Of a DNA stretch of 33,785 nucleotides, positions 14,672-21,606 are shown in pieces. Both the position numbers and the translations under genes were made by a program. This stretch comes from Acidimicrobiales bacterium. GTDB lineage: Bacteria; Actinomycetota; Acidimicrobiia; Acidimicrobiales; MedAcidi-G1. Under the pieces are notes generated by a model. That model worked only from the letters and a program-made list of their open reading frames with translations. It ran no database searches and was not told the origin of the DNA. The stretch is taken from assembly GCA_030747775.1 (NCBI GenBank), contig JASLKB010000005.1, positions 1 through 33,785 on the forward strand, read 5' to 3'. Positions within the stretch are counted from its first letter, which is position 1. Every line of letters begins with the position of its first letter.

Positions 14672-15901
14672 ATGACATTTGAGCCCACCGATCCCGGTGA
14701 CGTAGCGGGCTTTGATCCCGATCGCCTGCAGCGGGTGGCCGACTTCAGCCGGGCCCTCGTCGAAGACGGTCATCTAGTCGGCACCGACGTGCTGGTGGCT
14801 CGCCACGGACGGGTGGCCCTGCGGTCCATGGCTGGGATGGCCGACCGTGAACGCGACGTACCAGTGGCCGATGACTCACTGTGGCGTATCTACTCGATGA
14901 CCAAGCCGATCACCTCGGTGGTCGCCATGCAGCTGGTGGAGGAGGGTCGGCTCCGGTTACGAGACCCCCTGTCGCGGTTCCTGCCCGCCTTCGCTGACCC
15001 ACGGGTACTGGTGGGCGGCACGGCAGACGACCCGGAAACGGTGCCCGCCGAGCGGGCCATCACCATCGCCGACCTGCTCACCCACACCGCGGGCATCGGC
15101 TATTCGATCATGGATCGGGGACCGGTAGACGAGCTGCACCGGCGTGCAGGTCTGGACGCTCTCGCCGCCGGGGGCACCCTGGTCGAGCGGATTGACCGAC
15201 TGGCCAACCTTCCGCTGCTTCACCAGCCGGGGACCCGCTGGTCGTACTCCATGGCCACCGACGTGCTCGGAAGAGTCGTCGAACTGGTGGACGGGCGATC
15301 TCTTGGTGAGGCTATGCGGGCCAGGGTTCTGGACCCGTTGGGGATGGTTGACACCGTCTTTCAGGTGGACGACGACCGGCTGGACCGGATGACCTCTTGC
15401 TACCGGTTTGTCCCGGGGGCCGACCCGGCCCTCGATGAGGCGGGAGGGGCCACCGGGTTCCGGTTCCGGTCGTGGGAGAGCGGTGGCGGTGGTCTCGTAT
15501 CGACCATGGACGACTACCACCGGTTCTGTTCGGCGATGGTGGCCGGAGGCGAACTGGACGGTCGGCGGATCCTGGGTGATCGGACGGTGCGCCAAATGAT
15601 GACCAACCATCTGCCCGGTGCCGGTGACCTCGACGACGTGGGCGACCCCCTGTACGCCCCCGGTTTCTTCGTCGGCTGTGGGTTCGGTCTGGGGTTCGCC
15701 ACCGTGGAAGACCCGGCCCGGGGTCGACTCCAGGCCACCCGGGGCGAGGCTTCATGGGGAGGCGCGGCCAGCACCGTCTTCTGGGTCGATCCCGTGGAGG
15801 GGGTTCACTGCATCTTCCTGACCCAGATGGTGCCGTCCTCGGTCTACGCGTCGAGGCGGTGGGATCTGCGGGCGCTGGTCAACCAGGCCCTGGTGGGCTG
15901 A
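14672..15901 (+). CDS. Serine hydrolase, beta-lactamase/EstB (family VIII esterase) type
   Basis: A 409-residue member of the class C beta-lactamase fold (PF00144 type). The nucleophile motif SMTK is at 75-78, the tyrosine motif YSMATDVLG starts at Tyr192 and the third motif is WGGAASTVFWVDP near residue 367. The pattern SxxK, then YS.A.DVLG, then WGG closely matches EstB-like family VIII carboxylesterases rather than true beta-lactamases, which have YxN and KTG. No signal peptide is seen, so it is probably cytoplasmic. Likely substrates are short esters or lactams. The stop overlaps the next ATG by one base (TGATG). Confidence 0.88.
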   Translation: MTFEPTDPGDVAGFDPDRLQRVADFSRALVEDGHLVGTDVLVARHGRVALRSMAGMADRERDVPVADDSLWRIYSMTKPITSVVAMQLVEEGRLRLRDPLSRFLPAFADPRVLVGGTADDPETVPAERAITIADLLTHTAGIGYSIMDRGPVDELHRRAGLDALAAGGTLVERIDRLANLPLLHQPGTRWSYSMATDVLGRVVELVDGRSLGEAMRARVLDPLGMVDTVFQVDDDRLDRMTSCYRFVPGADPALDEAGGATGFRFRSWESGGGGLVSTMDDYHRFCSAMVAGGELDGRRILGDRTVRQMMTNHLPGAGDLDDVGDPLYAPGFFVGCGFGLGFATVEDPARGRLQATRGEASWGGAASTVFWVDPVEGVHCIFLTQMVPSSVYASRRWDLRALVNQALVG

Positions 15902-16575
15902 TGTCCACAGAGGGCCAGATCGACGAGCAGGCCGCTGAACCGGGCGAGGAACCGGCTGGCGCCTCGGAGCGCGTCGGGGTGGGCCCACATCCCGAGCCGT
16001 GGCCCGACGATCCGCGCATGGACCTCCACCTGTTGGCTGAGGGCGACCGGCGCAACGTTGCCGACCGCTATCGCTACTGGACGGTGGGTGCCATCGTCGA
16101 GGACCTCGACGAGCGACGGCACCCCTTCCATGTGGCCATCGAGAACTGGGAGCACGACCTCAACATCGGGACAGTGGTCCGCAATGCCAACGCCTTCCTT
16201 GCTGCCGGAGTGCACGTGGTGGGCCGTCGTCGTTGGAACCGGCGTGGTGCCATGGTCACCGACCGGTACCAGCACCTGTTCCACCACGCCACGGTCGAGG
16301 ACCTGGTGTCGTGGGCGGATGCCGAGGGTCTCCCGCTGGTCGGGATCGACAACCTGCCGGGGGCGGCGCCACTGGAGACGGCAGACCTTCCCGAACGCTG
16401 TGTGCTGGTGTTCGGCCAGGAGGGCCCGGGCCTATCGGCGGCAGTCCGCGAGGCGGCATTGGTCGTCTGCTCCATCGCCCAGTACGGGTCGACCCGGTCG
16501 ATCAACGCTGGGGTGGCATCGGGAATCGCCATGCACGCGTGGATTCGCTGTCACGCCGGGCCCGTTCCCGATTGA
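15901..16575 (+). CDS. TrmH/SpoU-family RNA 2'-O-methyltransferase
   Basis: The protein has 224 residues, with an acidic, poorly conserved first 35 residues. The SpoU motifs are intact: motif 1 NIGTVVRNANAFLAAGV, motif 2 VLVFGQEGPGLS and motif 3 IAQYGSTRSINAGVASGIAMHAW, which together form the SAM-binding trefoil knot. The RYRYWTVGAIVEDLDERRHPFHVAIENWEHDLNIG block before motif 1 resembles actinobacterial TrmH-family proteins annotated as rRNA or tRNA methyltransferases. The target nucleotide cannot be told. The ATG overlaps the hydrolase stop by one base; upstream in-frame starts inside that gene are rejected. Confidence 0.9.
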   Translation: MSTEGQIDEQAAEPGEEPAGASERVGVGPHPEPWPDDPRMDLHLLAEGDRRNVADRYRYWTVGAIVEDLDERRHPFHVAIENWEHDLNIGTVVRNANAFLAAGVHVVGRRRWNRRGAMVTDRYQHLFHHATVEDLVSWADAEGLPLVGIDNLPGAAPLETADLPERCVLVFGQEGPGLSAAVREAALVVCSIAQYGSTRSINAGVASGIAMHAWIRCHAGPVPD

Positions 16576-16596
16576 ATCTGTGCCGGAGTGACCTCG

Positions 16597-16602
16597 TAGC
16601 CT
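16597..16602 (+). promoter_or_regulatory. Leaderless -10 of the lipoprotein/membrane protein pair (TAGCCT)
   Basis: TAGCCT followed by six bases and the GTG at 16609. The same hexamer occurs in front of the ABC exporter at 8049. Confidence 0.5.
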
Positions 16603-16608
16603 GAATCG

Positions 16609-17097
16609 GTGATTGTCCGTCGAGCCGACCCACCTCAGCAACTCCTGTCGTGGCCCCTGCGTCGGGCATCCCTGCGTCGGGCATCCCTGCGTCGGGCATC
16701 CCTGCGTCGGTCGTCCCTGCTGTGGGCGTCGTTGCTGGTGGTGGCCTCGTGCGGGGGGTCGACACCTGTCGGCGATGGGCACGACCACGACCACGACACT
16801 GGGGTGCACGTCGTGGACCCCGTCGAGGTAGCCGTCGACGTCCGGTTCGAGGCCGAGGTTCGGGAAGGAAGGGTGGTGGGGGGCATCCCGAGGTTTGAGG
16901 TGTCGATCGGCGAGGTAGTAGCGGTGAGGATCACCAGCGACGTCTCCGATCAGTTGCATCTGCACGTGTATGACGCCATGGCTGACGTCGGGCCGGGAAT
17001 GGAAGCCGACCTGGTGGTCCGGGCCGACGTCCCGGGCGTGTTCGAGGCCGAACTGCACGGCTCGGGCTTGCGGGTGTTCGAACTCGAAGTCTCGTGA
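16609..17097 (+). CDS. His-rich lipoprotein with cupredoxin-like domain and repeat-expanded signal peptide
   Basis: The 162-residue protein starts with a long basic n-region made of tandem LRRAS units (residues 17-36), a hydrophobic LLWASLLVVAS and a lipobox Cys at 48. The mature protein opens with a GHDHDHD-type histidine cluster (from about residue 58) able to bind metal. The rest (about 70-162) is beta-rich: FEVSIGEVVAVRITSDVSDQLHLHVYDA, PGVFEAELHGSGLRVFELEVS. This resembles one-domain cupredoxin-like proteins but without an obvious complete blue-copper Cys/Met site. It overlaps the next membrane-protein gene by GTGA, so the pair probably works together at the outer face of the membrane. 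The function is not established. Confidence 0.7.
   Translation: MIVRRADPPQQLLSWPLRRASLRRASLRRASLRRSSLLWASLLVVASCGGSTPVGDGHDHDHDTGVHVVDPVEVAVDVRFEAEVREGRVVGGIPRFEVSIGEVVAVRITSDVSDQLHLHVYDAMADVGPGMEADLVVRADVPGVFEAELHGSGLRVFELEVS
16658..16732 (+). repeat. 15-bp in-frame tandem repeat in a signal-peptide coding region
   Basis: The unit TGCGTCGGGCATCCC occurs three times without change (16658-16672, 16673-16687, 16688-16702), a fourth time with changes (16703-16717) and then as a decayed copy to 16732. Each unit adds five residues (LRRAS). Because 15 is a multiple of three, gain or loss of units keeps the frame and changes only the length and charge of the n-region. Confidence 0.9.
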
Positions 17098-18413
17098 CCG
17101 GCCTGTTCACGCTGGCCCACGGGGTGGGAGGACGAACCGACCTGCCGCTGTCGGCCTGGCAGGCCGGATGGTCGGCTGCAGTGGCCCTCGTACTGTCCTT
17201 TGCCGCCCTTGGCCTGGCGTGGCACCAGCCACGTCTCCGGCGGGTGGCCCCTGGTCGCCCTCTGGGTTGGTGGCCGACGTTCCCGGTCAGCCTGGTGGGC
17301 TCGGTGGCTCGGTGGGCTCTGTTAGTAGGGGCCGTGGTTGTGGTGACCGCCGGCCTGGTCGGGGTGGACGACGTGGCTGCCAACGTGGCGCCGGTTGCTG
17401 TGTACGTGGTTTTCTGGGTGGGCGTGCCCCTGCTCGTGGTCCTGACCGGGCCGTGGTGGTCGACAGTGAGTCCCTGGGGGGCGCTGTTCCGGCTCGTGGA
17501 CCGGGTTCGAACTGGTCGTTCAGCCGGGAGTTGGGCGGTACCCGCTCCGGTAGGCGACGGCTGGCTCGCTGTGGTTCCGGTTGCTGCGTTCCTGTGGTTG
17601 GAGCTCGTGTATCACGATGGGGCGCGCCCGCGGGTCCTGGGTTGGGCAGCGTTTGGCTACACGTTGATGCTCCTGGGCGTCGCCCTCCGTTGGGGAACCG
17701 GTGCGGCCCGCTGCTCTGAGGGATTCGGGGTGTTGTTCGGGCTGTTGGCCCGACTCTCGCCGATCGGTCGGGCCCCGGGGACCGGCCGTCCGGTGCTGCG
17801 GCTTCCGCTGGTGGGCGCATCGGCGGACGACCTGCGCCCCTCGGAGGTGACGCTCCTGCTGGTGGTGCTCGGAGGGACGGCCTTCGACGGGGTATCGCGG
17901 ACCCGATTCTGGGCCGACGTCTCGGCTGGGTACGTGGGATGGGGTGGCACCGGGGTGGGTACCCTGGGACTGGTCTGGCTGGTGGCCGTGGTCGGGGTGG
18001 CCTGGCACCTGGCGTCACGGTTGGGCGATCGCCTGACCGGTGGGACGGGTTTCTCGGCGCGTTTCGGGCATTCGCTGCTCCCTATCGTGCTCGGCTACCA
18101 CGTGGCCCACTACTTCTCCTTGCTGGTTCTCGAGGGCCAACTGTTCGGGATCCGAGCTTCGGATCCCTACGGGCGGGGGTGGGACCTGTTCGGCACGGCT
18201 GGCGACTCGGTGGACTGGACCCGGGTCTCTCCGGGCACCGTGGGATGGGTGCAACTCGGAGCGATCGTGGTCGGTCACCTGGGAGGGGTGTTGCTAGCCC
18301 ATGACCGCTCGATCGAGTCGTGGCGGCCATCGGTCGCCCTGCGGAGCCAGTACCCGCTGCTGGTCGTCATGGTCGCCTACACGGTGGCCGGCCTGGTCTT
18401 GATGACGGGTTGA
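17094..18413 (+). CDS. Polytopic membrane protein, 'fenitrothion hydrolase' (FedA-like) family
   Basis: A 439-residue protein with roughly ten hydrophobic segments. It begins TGLFTLAHGVGGRTDLPLSAWQAGWSAAVALVLSFAALGLAW, which I recognise from actinobacterial membrane proteins often annotated as fenitrothion hydrolase. Conserved-looking polar features inside the membrane region are LVYHDGARPR, TAFDGVSRTRFW and LGYHVAHYFSLLVLEGQ, which could be metal or redox ligands. The annotation name comes from one organophosphate-degrading protein and is unlikely to be the native role. It starts at a GTG overlapping the lipoprotein stop by 4 nt, suggesting a lipoprotein-permease-like pair, perhaps for metal handling (inference). 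Confidence 0.7.
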   Translation: MTGLFTLAHGVGGRTDLPLSAWQAGWSAAVALVLSFAALGLAWHQPRLRRVAPGRPLGWWPTFPVSLVGSVARWALLVGAVVVVTAGLVGVDDVAANVAPVAVYVVFWVGVPLLVVLTGPWWSTVSPWGALFRLVDRVRTGRSAGSWAVPAPVGDGWLAVVPVAAFLWLELVYHDGARPRVLGWAAFGYTLMLLGVALRWGTGAARCSEGFGVLFGLLARLSPIGRAPGTGRPVLRLPLVGASADDLRPSEVTLLLVVLGGTAFDGVSRTRFWADVSAGYVGWGGTGVGTLGLVWLVAVVGVAWHLASRLGDRLTGGTGFSARFGHSLLPIVLGYHVAHYFSLLVLEGQLFGIRASDPYGRGWDLFGTAGDSVDWTRVSPGTVGWVQLGAIVVGHLGGVLLAHDRSIESWRPSVALRSQYPLLVVMVAYTVAGLVLMTG

Positions 18414-18426
18414 TCCGGAGGCCTTG

Positions 18427-18454
18427 CCAGTATCGAACAAATGTTCGATACTGG
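18427..18454. promoter_or_regulatory. LexA (SOS) box, 28-bp perfect palindrome, upstream of imuA'
   Basis: The core TCGAAC-AAAT-GTTCGA (18433-18448) matches the actinobacterial LexA consensus TCGAAC-N4-GTTCGA at every fixed position. The symmetry continues outwards to 13-bp perfect arms (18427-18439 and 18442-18454) around a 2-bp centre. It overlaps the predicted -10 (18447-18452) and ends four bases before the imuA' ATG, so bound LexA would block polymerase directly. The downstream genes are a known SOS-induced cassette, which makes the assignment strong. Confidence 0.93.
18447..18452 (+). promoter_or_regulatory. Leaderless -10 of imuA' (GATACT) inside the LexA site
   Basis: GATACT followed by six bases and the ATG at 18459, the same spacing as the other leaderless starts here. 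Its first two bases are the last two of the LexA core. Confidence 0.5.
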
Positions 18455-18458
18455 GGCG

Positions 18459-19262
18459 ATGTCTCGAGCCCTTCCCTCGGCCCTTCCCCGGAGCCTGCTG
18501 GCCGAACCCGACCTCTTCGACGACCTGCCCCCAGAGGAGCACTCACTCCCAACCCATGGGCTTTCGGAGGCTGGCCGACCGGGTCTGCCATTGCGGGTCG
18601 CCCCTACGTTGGCCGAGACAGCCCAACGGATCCGGCCGACCACGCTGGCCGTCGACCGGACCCTCCCCGTGATCGAGGCCCTGGCCGGGCTGTTCCCCGA
18701 CGGCCTCCGGCGGGGTGTCACTGTGGGGGTCTCGGGTGCCGGTGCCCGGTCGATGGCACTGGCCCTGATGGCGCGGGCCACCCAGACCGGTTCGTGGGTG
18801 GCGGTGGTGGGCACCAGTGACATGGGCTTGGCCGCGGCGTTCGAGGTCGGGGTAGCCCTAGAACGCCTCGTCGTGGTGAACGCCCCGCATCCCGACCAGT
18901 GGGCCTCGGTAGTGGCCACCTTCGTGGGGGCCGTGGACCTGGTGCTGGTGTCACCCGGGCACCGTCCGTCGACAGGTGACGCCCGGCGCCTCGCGGCTCG
19001 CTGTCGGGAACGGGGATCCGTGCTGGTCTGCTTGTTCCCAGAGGGCAGGTCTCCGGGTGAGGGATGGCCAGGTCGCATCGACCTGCAGTTCTCGATGGGC
19101 GCCGCGACCTGGTCGGGTCCGGATGCCAGCTCGGCCGGACCATTGGCCCGCCTCCGGTCCCGACGTGTCGAGGTGTCGGTTGGCGGACGGGGAGTGCCCG
19201 ACGACGGTCGTAGTGACGTGCTGCTCCTGCCGGATCCGACGGGTGTTCCAGCTCGCCTGTGA
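18459..19262 (+). CDS. imuA': ImuA', SOS mutagenesis accessory protein (RecA-like)
   Basis: A 267-residue protein from MSRALPSALP. The central part has a RecA/SulA-like fold pattern: LPVIEALAGLFPDGLRRGVTVGVSGAGARSMALALMARATQTGSWVAVVGTSDMGLAAAFEVGVALERLVVV, where the Walker-A-like loop is degenerate (GVSGAGARS, no Lys). In actinomycetes ImuA' bridges the translesion polymerase DnaE2 and ImuB for damage-induced mutagenesis. The next gene, overlapping by GTGA, is imuB, which secures the call. An in-frame ATG at 18441 lies within the LexA site and would put the start upstream of the -10, so ATG 18459 is chosen. dnaE2 is not in this window. Confidence 0.85.
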   Translation: MSRALPSALPRSLLAEPDLFDDLPPEEHSLPTHGLSEAGRPGLPLRVAPTLAETAQRIRPTTLAVDRTLPVIEALAGLFPDGLRRGVTVGVSGAGARSMALALMARATQTGSWVAVVGTSDMGLAAAFEVGVALERLVVVNAPHPDQWASVVATFVGAVDLVLVSPGHRPSTGDARRLAARCRERGSVLVCLFPEGRSPGEGWPGRIDLQFSMGAATWSGPDASSAGPLARLRSRRVEVSVGGRGVPDDGRSDVLLLPDPTGVPARL

Positions 19263-20926
19263 ACGGGGCGCCAGCGGCGACTGACTCCCCGGCCGCCGTC
19301 CGGACTCTGGTGGTGGGTTGTCCCGACTGGCCCCTGACCGCGTTGGGTGTGGATCCGGGTGAGCAGGCCCTGGTACTAGGAGCGGGACGAGTGGTGGCGG
19401 CGACCGGACCGGCCCGGGCGGTGGGGGTGGCACGGGGACAGCACCGACGTGAGGCCCAGTACCTCTGCCCTGAGGTTCGGGTGCTGGCCCGTGACGAGGC
19501 CCGCGAGGCCCGGGAGTTTGAGGTCGTGGCCTCGGCGCTGGGGGCGGTCACCCCGTGGGTGGAGGCTCGGTGCCCCGGCCGGTGTTCGTTCGGGGTGCTG
19601 GGCCCGGTCCGACTGTTCGGCGGGGAGGTAGCCCTGGTTCGCCACACCGCCGAGGTGGTGGGGGCCGCCGTCGACAGGTTGGAACTCGGGGCCGGCTCAC
19701 ATCCGGGGTGTCGAATCGGGGTGGCCGATGGGGCATTCGCCGCCGGTCTAGCGGCACGGGTTGGTGGAGTGGCCCCGGAGGGGGCGGTGGTCGTCCCCCC
19801 CGGGAGGAGCCCGGACTTCCTAGCCCCCCTGCCGGTGGCGGTACTGACGACTCCGCTGGCTGGTCGGGGAGCAGAGTTGGTCGACGTCCTGATTCGTCTA
19901 GGCCTGACCACCCTGGGTGCCTTCGCCGCGATCCCGGTGGCCGATGTGTCGGCCCGGTTCGGCAACGACGGCCTCGACGCCCATCGCCTGGCCTCGGGGG
20001 TCGACAACCGCCCGGTGGGTCACCGTTCGGCCCCGCCGGACCTGGCGGTGTCGGTCCCCTTCGACCCGCCGGTGGACCGCATCGATCGGGCCGCCTTCGC
20101 GGCGCGATCGGCGGCCGAAGCCCTCCACGAACGACTTTCGGCCCGGGGGATGGCATGCACCCGACTACTGGTAGAGGTCGAGACCGAACACGGCGAGCGG
20201 ATGTCCCGGAGGTGGCGTGACGAGGGGGTGCTGGGGCCGGTGGCGGTAGTCGACCGGGTGCGGTGGCAGTTGGAGGGATGGTTGCACGGCCCACCAGCGG
20301 TTCGTCCCACCTCGGGCATCGTTCTGCTGGTGCTGGTTCCTGATGAGGTGGTGCCAGCGGTGGGGCGTCAGCTGGGGTTCTGGGGTGGGGCCTCGGCAGC
20401 TGATGAGCGGGCCGGACGGGCGTGCGACCGGGTGGTCGGACTCCTGGGCCCCGGATCGGTGAGGGTTCCCGAGTGGCGGGGCGGCCGTGACCCCGATGAC
20501 CAGGTGGCCCTTGTGCCGTTTGTCGGGTTGACCGAGTCCCCGACACGGGTTGAACCATTGGAGGGGGCGCCACCCTGGCCGGGTGCCCTCCCGCGGCCGT
20601 CTCCGGCCGCGGTCCACACCGAGCCGGTGGCCATCGACGTGGTGGACGCCGGAGGGGTTCCGGTGACGGTGGACGGGAGGGGTGTGCTCTCGGCGCCGCC
20701 GGCCCGCCTGGTTCTCCCAGAACGTGTTTCATTAGGCGTCGATCCGGATACAGGCTCGGACCAGCGAGTTACGGCCTGGGCCGGCCCGTGGCCGGTCGAC
20801 GAACGCTGGTGGGATCCACTCCGCCGTAGCCGCCGGGCTCGACTCCAGATAGTGACGGCCGATGGCACGGCCCGTCTCGTGGCCTTAGCTGACGGCCAGT
20901 GGACGGTGGTTGCCACCTATGACTGA
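19259..20926 (+). CDS. imuB: ImuB, catalytically inactive Y-family polymerase-like protein
   Basis: A 555-residue protein with Y-family layout: palm/fingers from residue 15 (RTLVVGCPDWPLTALG), the FGVLGPVRLFGGEVALV segment, a helix-hairpin-helix-like LIRLGLTTLGAFAAIPVADVSARFG and a little-finger domain. Positions that hold catalytic acids in DinB are not acidic (LVVGCPDWP replaces the DxD-type motif; LFGG replaces SxDE), as expected for ImuB. A beta-clamp-binding peptide QLGFWG at 371-376 resembles QLPLWG of mycobacterial ImuB. The C-terminus WAGPWPVDERWWDP, then ARLQIVTADG, is the ImuB tail. It acts as the clamp-tethering hub of the DnaE2 mutasome and is co-translated with ImuA'. Confidence 0.9.
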   Translation: MNGAPAATDSPAAVRTLVVGCPDWPLTALGVDPGEQALVLGAGRVVAATGPARAVGVARGQHRREAQYLCPEVRVLARDEAREAREFEVVASALGAVTPWVEARCPGRCSFGVLGPVRLFGGEVALVRHTAEVVGAAVDRLELGAGSHPGCRIGVADGAFAAGLAARVGGVAPEGAVVVPPGRSPDFLAPLPVAVLTTPLAGRGAELVDVLIRLGLTTLGAFAAIPVADVSARFGNDGLDAHRLASGVDNRPVGHRSAPPDLAVSVPFDPPVDRIDRAAFAARSAAEALHERLSARGMACTRLLVEVETEHGERMSRRWRDEGVLGPVAVVDRVRWQLEGWLHGPPAVRPTSGIVLLVLVPDEVVPAVGRQLGFWGGASAADERAGRACDRVVGLLGPGSVRVPEWRGGRDPDDQVALVPFVGLTESPTRVEPLEGAPPWPGALPRPSPAAVHTEPVAIDVVDAGGVPVTVDGRGVLSAPPARLVLPERVSLGVDPDTGSDQRVTAWAGPWPVDERWWDPLRRSRRARLQIVTADGTARLVALADGQWTVVATYD

Positions 20927-20940
20927 TGGGTGGCGACCCA
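20927..20940 (+). terminator. Weak hairpin right after imuB
   Basis: TGGGT-GGCG-ACCCA forms a 5-bp stem with a tetraloop starting at the base after the imuB stop codon. It is short and has no T-run, so terminator activity is doubtful. Confidence 0.25.
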
Positions 20941-21044
20941 CTGGTAGTGACCGGGGTGTGACCGATACACCGGCCGGGTCTAACCGATCCGGGGCTCAGC
21001 AGGTAGGTTTCCCGGCCAAGATCATGGGAGAGGATGGAGCAGGC

Positions 21045-21587
21045 GTGACAGACGAGCCTCAGGGATCGGAGTCCCACCGGGAGGAGCCAGTTAGGGAGGA
21101 AATGGACTGGCCGATCTACGGTGTGGCGGTCCGCGAGCTGGCCCACATGGTGGCCGACGACGGCTACCGGCCCGACATGATCCTGTCCATTGCCCGCGGT
21201 GGTCTGTTCGTGGCCGGTTCGCTGGGCTACGCATTGGCCGTTAAGAACCTCTACGTGATGAACGTGGAGTACTACACCGGGGTGGACGAGCGTCTGGACA
21301 TCCCGGTGATCCTTCCGCCGTATGTCGACTGGGTGGACCTGGGCGACAAGCGGATTCTGATCGTCGACGATGTGGCCGATACCGGCCACACGCTTGCCCT
21401 CGTGCGGGAGACGGCACTGGCTCAGGTGGGCGAGGTCCGTTCGGCCGTGCTGTACCAGAAGCCCCAGTCGGTGGTCGACTGCGAGTACGTGTGGCGCCAC
21501 ACCGACCGTTGGATCAACTTCCCGTGGTCGACCGAACCGCCGGTGGTCGACCTCGAGGGGGCGGGAACCTCGGTTCTCGACGCCTGA
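21045..21587 (+). CDS. Phosphoribosyltransferase (hypoxanthine/xanthine-guanine PRTase-like)
   Basis: A 180-residue protein with the type I PRTase core. MDWPIYGVAVRELAHMVADDGYRPDMILSIARGGLFVAG forms the first strands, ILIVDDVADTGHTL is the 13-residue PRPP-binding loop with its acidic pair, and YQKPQSVVDCEYVWRHTDRWINFPW is the C-terminal part typical of Gpt/Xpt-like enzymes. It probably salvages a purine base using PRPP. The GTG at 21045 is preceded by GGAG five bases upstream; an ATG at 21024 in the same frame is the alternative. The gene converges on the amidase with a shared hairpin terminator. Confidence 0.85.
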   Translation: MTDEPQGSESHREEPVREEMDWPIYGVAVRELAHMVADDGYRPDMILSIARGGLFVAGSLGYALAVKNLYVMNVEYYTGVDERLDIPVILPPYVDWVDLGDKRILIVDDVADTGHTLALVRETALAQVGEVRSAVLYQKPQSVVDCEYVWRHTDRWINFPWSTEPPVVDLEGAGTSVLDA

Positions 21588-21606
21588 CCGACTCGGGGTC
21601 AGGCGT
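21580..21606. terminator. Bidirectional hairpin containing both stop codons of convergent genes
   Basis: ACGCCTGACC (21580-21589) pairs perfectly with GGTCAGGCGT (21597-21606) around a 7-base loop. The TGA of the phosphoribosyltransferase (21585-21587) and the TGA of the amidase (21599-21601, minus strand) lie in opposite arms, so coding ends and terminator are merged. Confidence 0.65.

Noticed and set aside
15754-15900. Upstream extension of the TrmH-family methyltransferase
   Set aside because: It overlaps the EstB-like hydrolase coding region; the ATG at 15901 shares a base with that gene's stop and gives a normal protein length.
16658-16732. CRISPR-like array
   Set aside because: The repeats are contiguous 15-mers without spacers and lie in frame within a coding sequence; no cas genes are present.
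16603-17058. Long minus-strand frames rich in DAGMP/DARRR repeats opposite the lipoprotein gene
   Set aside because: These repeats are the antisense reading of the 15-bp tandem repeat, not an independent repeat protein.
17287-18018. Pro/Arg-rich 243-codon minus-strand frame
   Set aside because: High GC makes long antisense frames common; the composition is extreme and the plus strand encodes a clear membrane protein.
18441-18458. Alternative imuA' start inside the LexA box
   Set aside because: It would place the start codon upstream of the -10 element and within the operator; ATG 18459 has the spacing seen at other leaderless genes.
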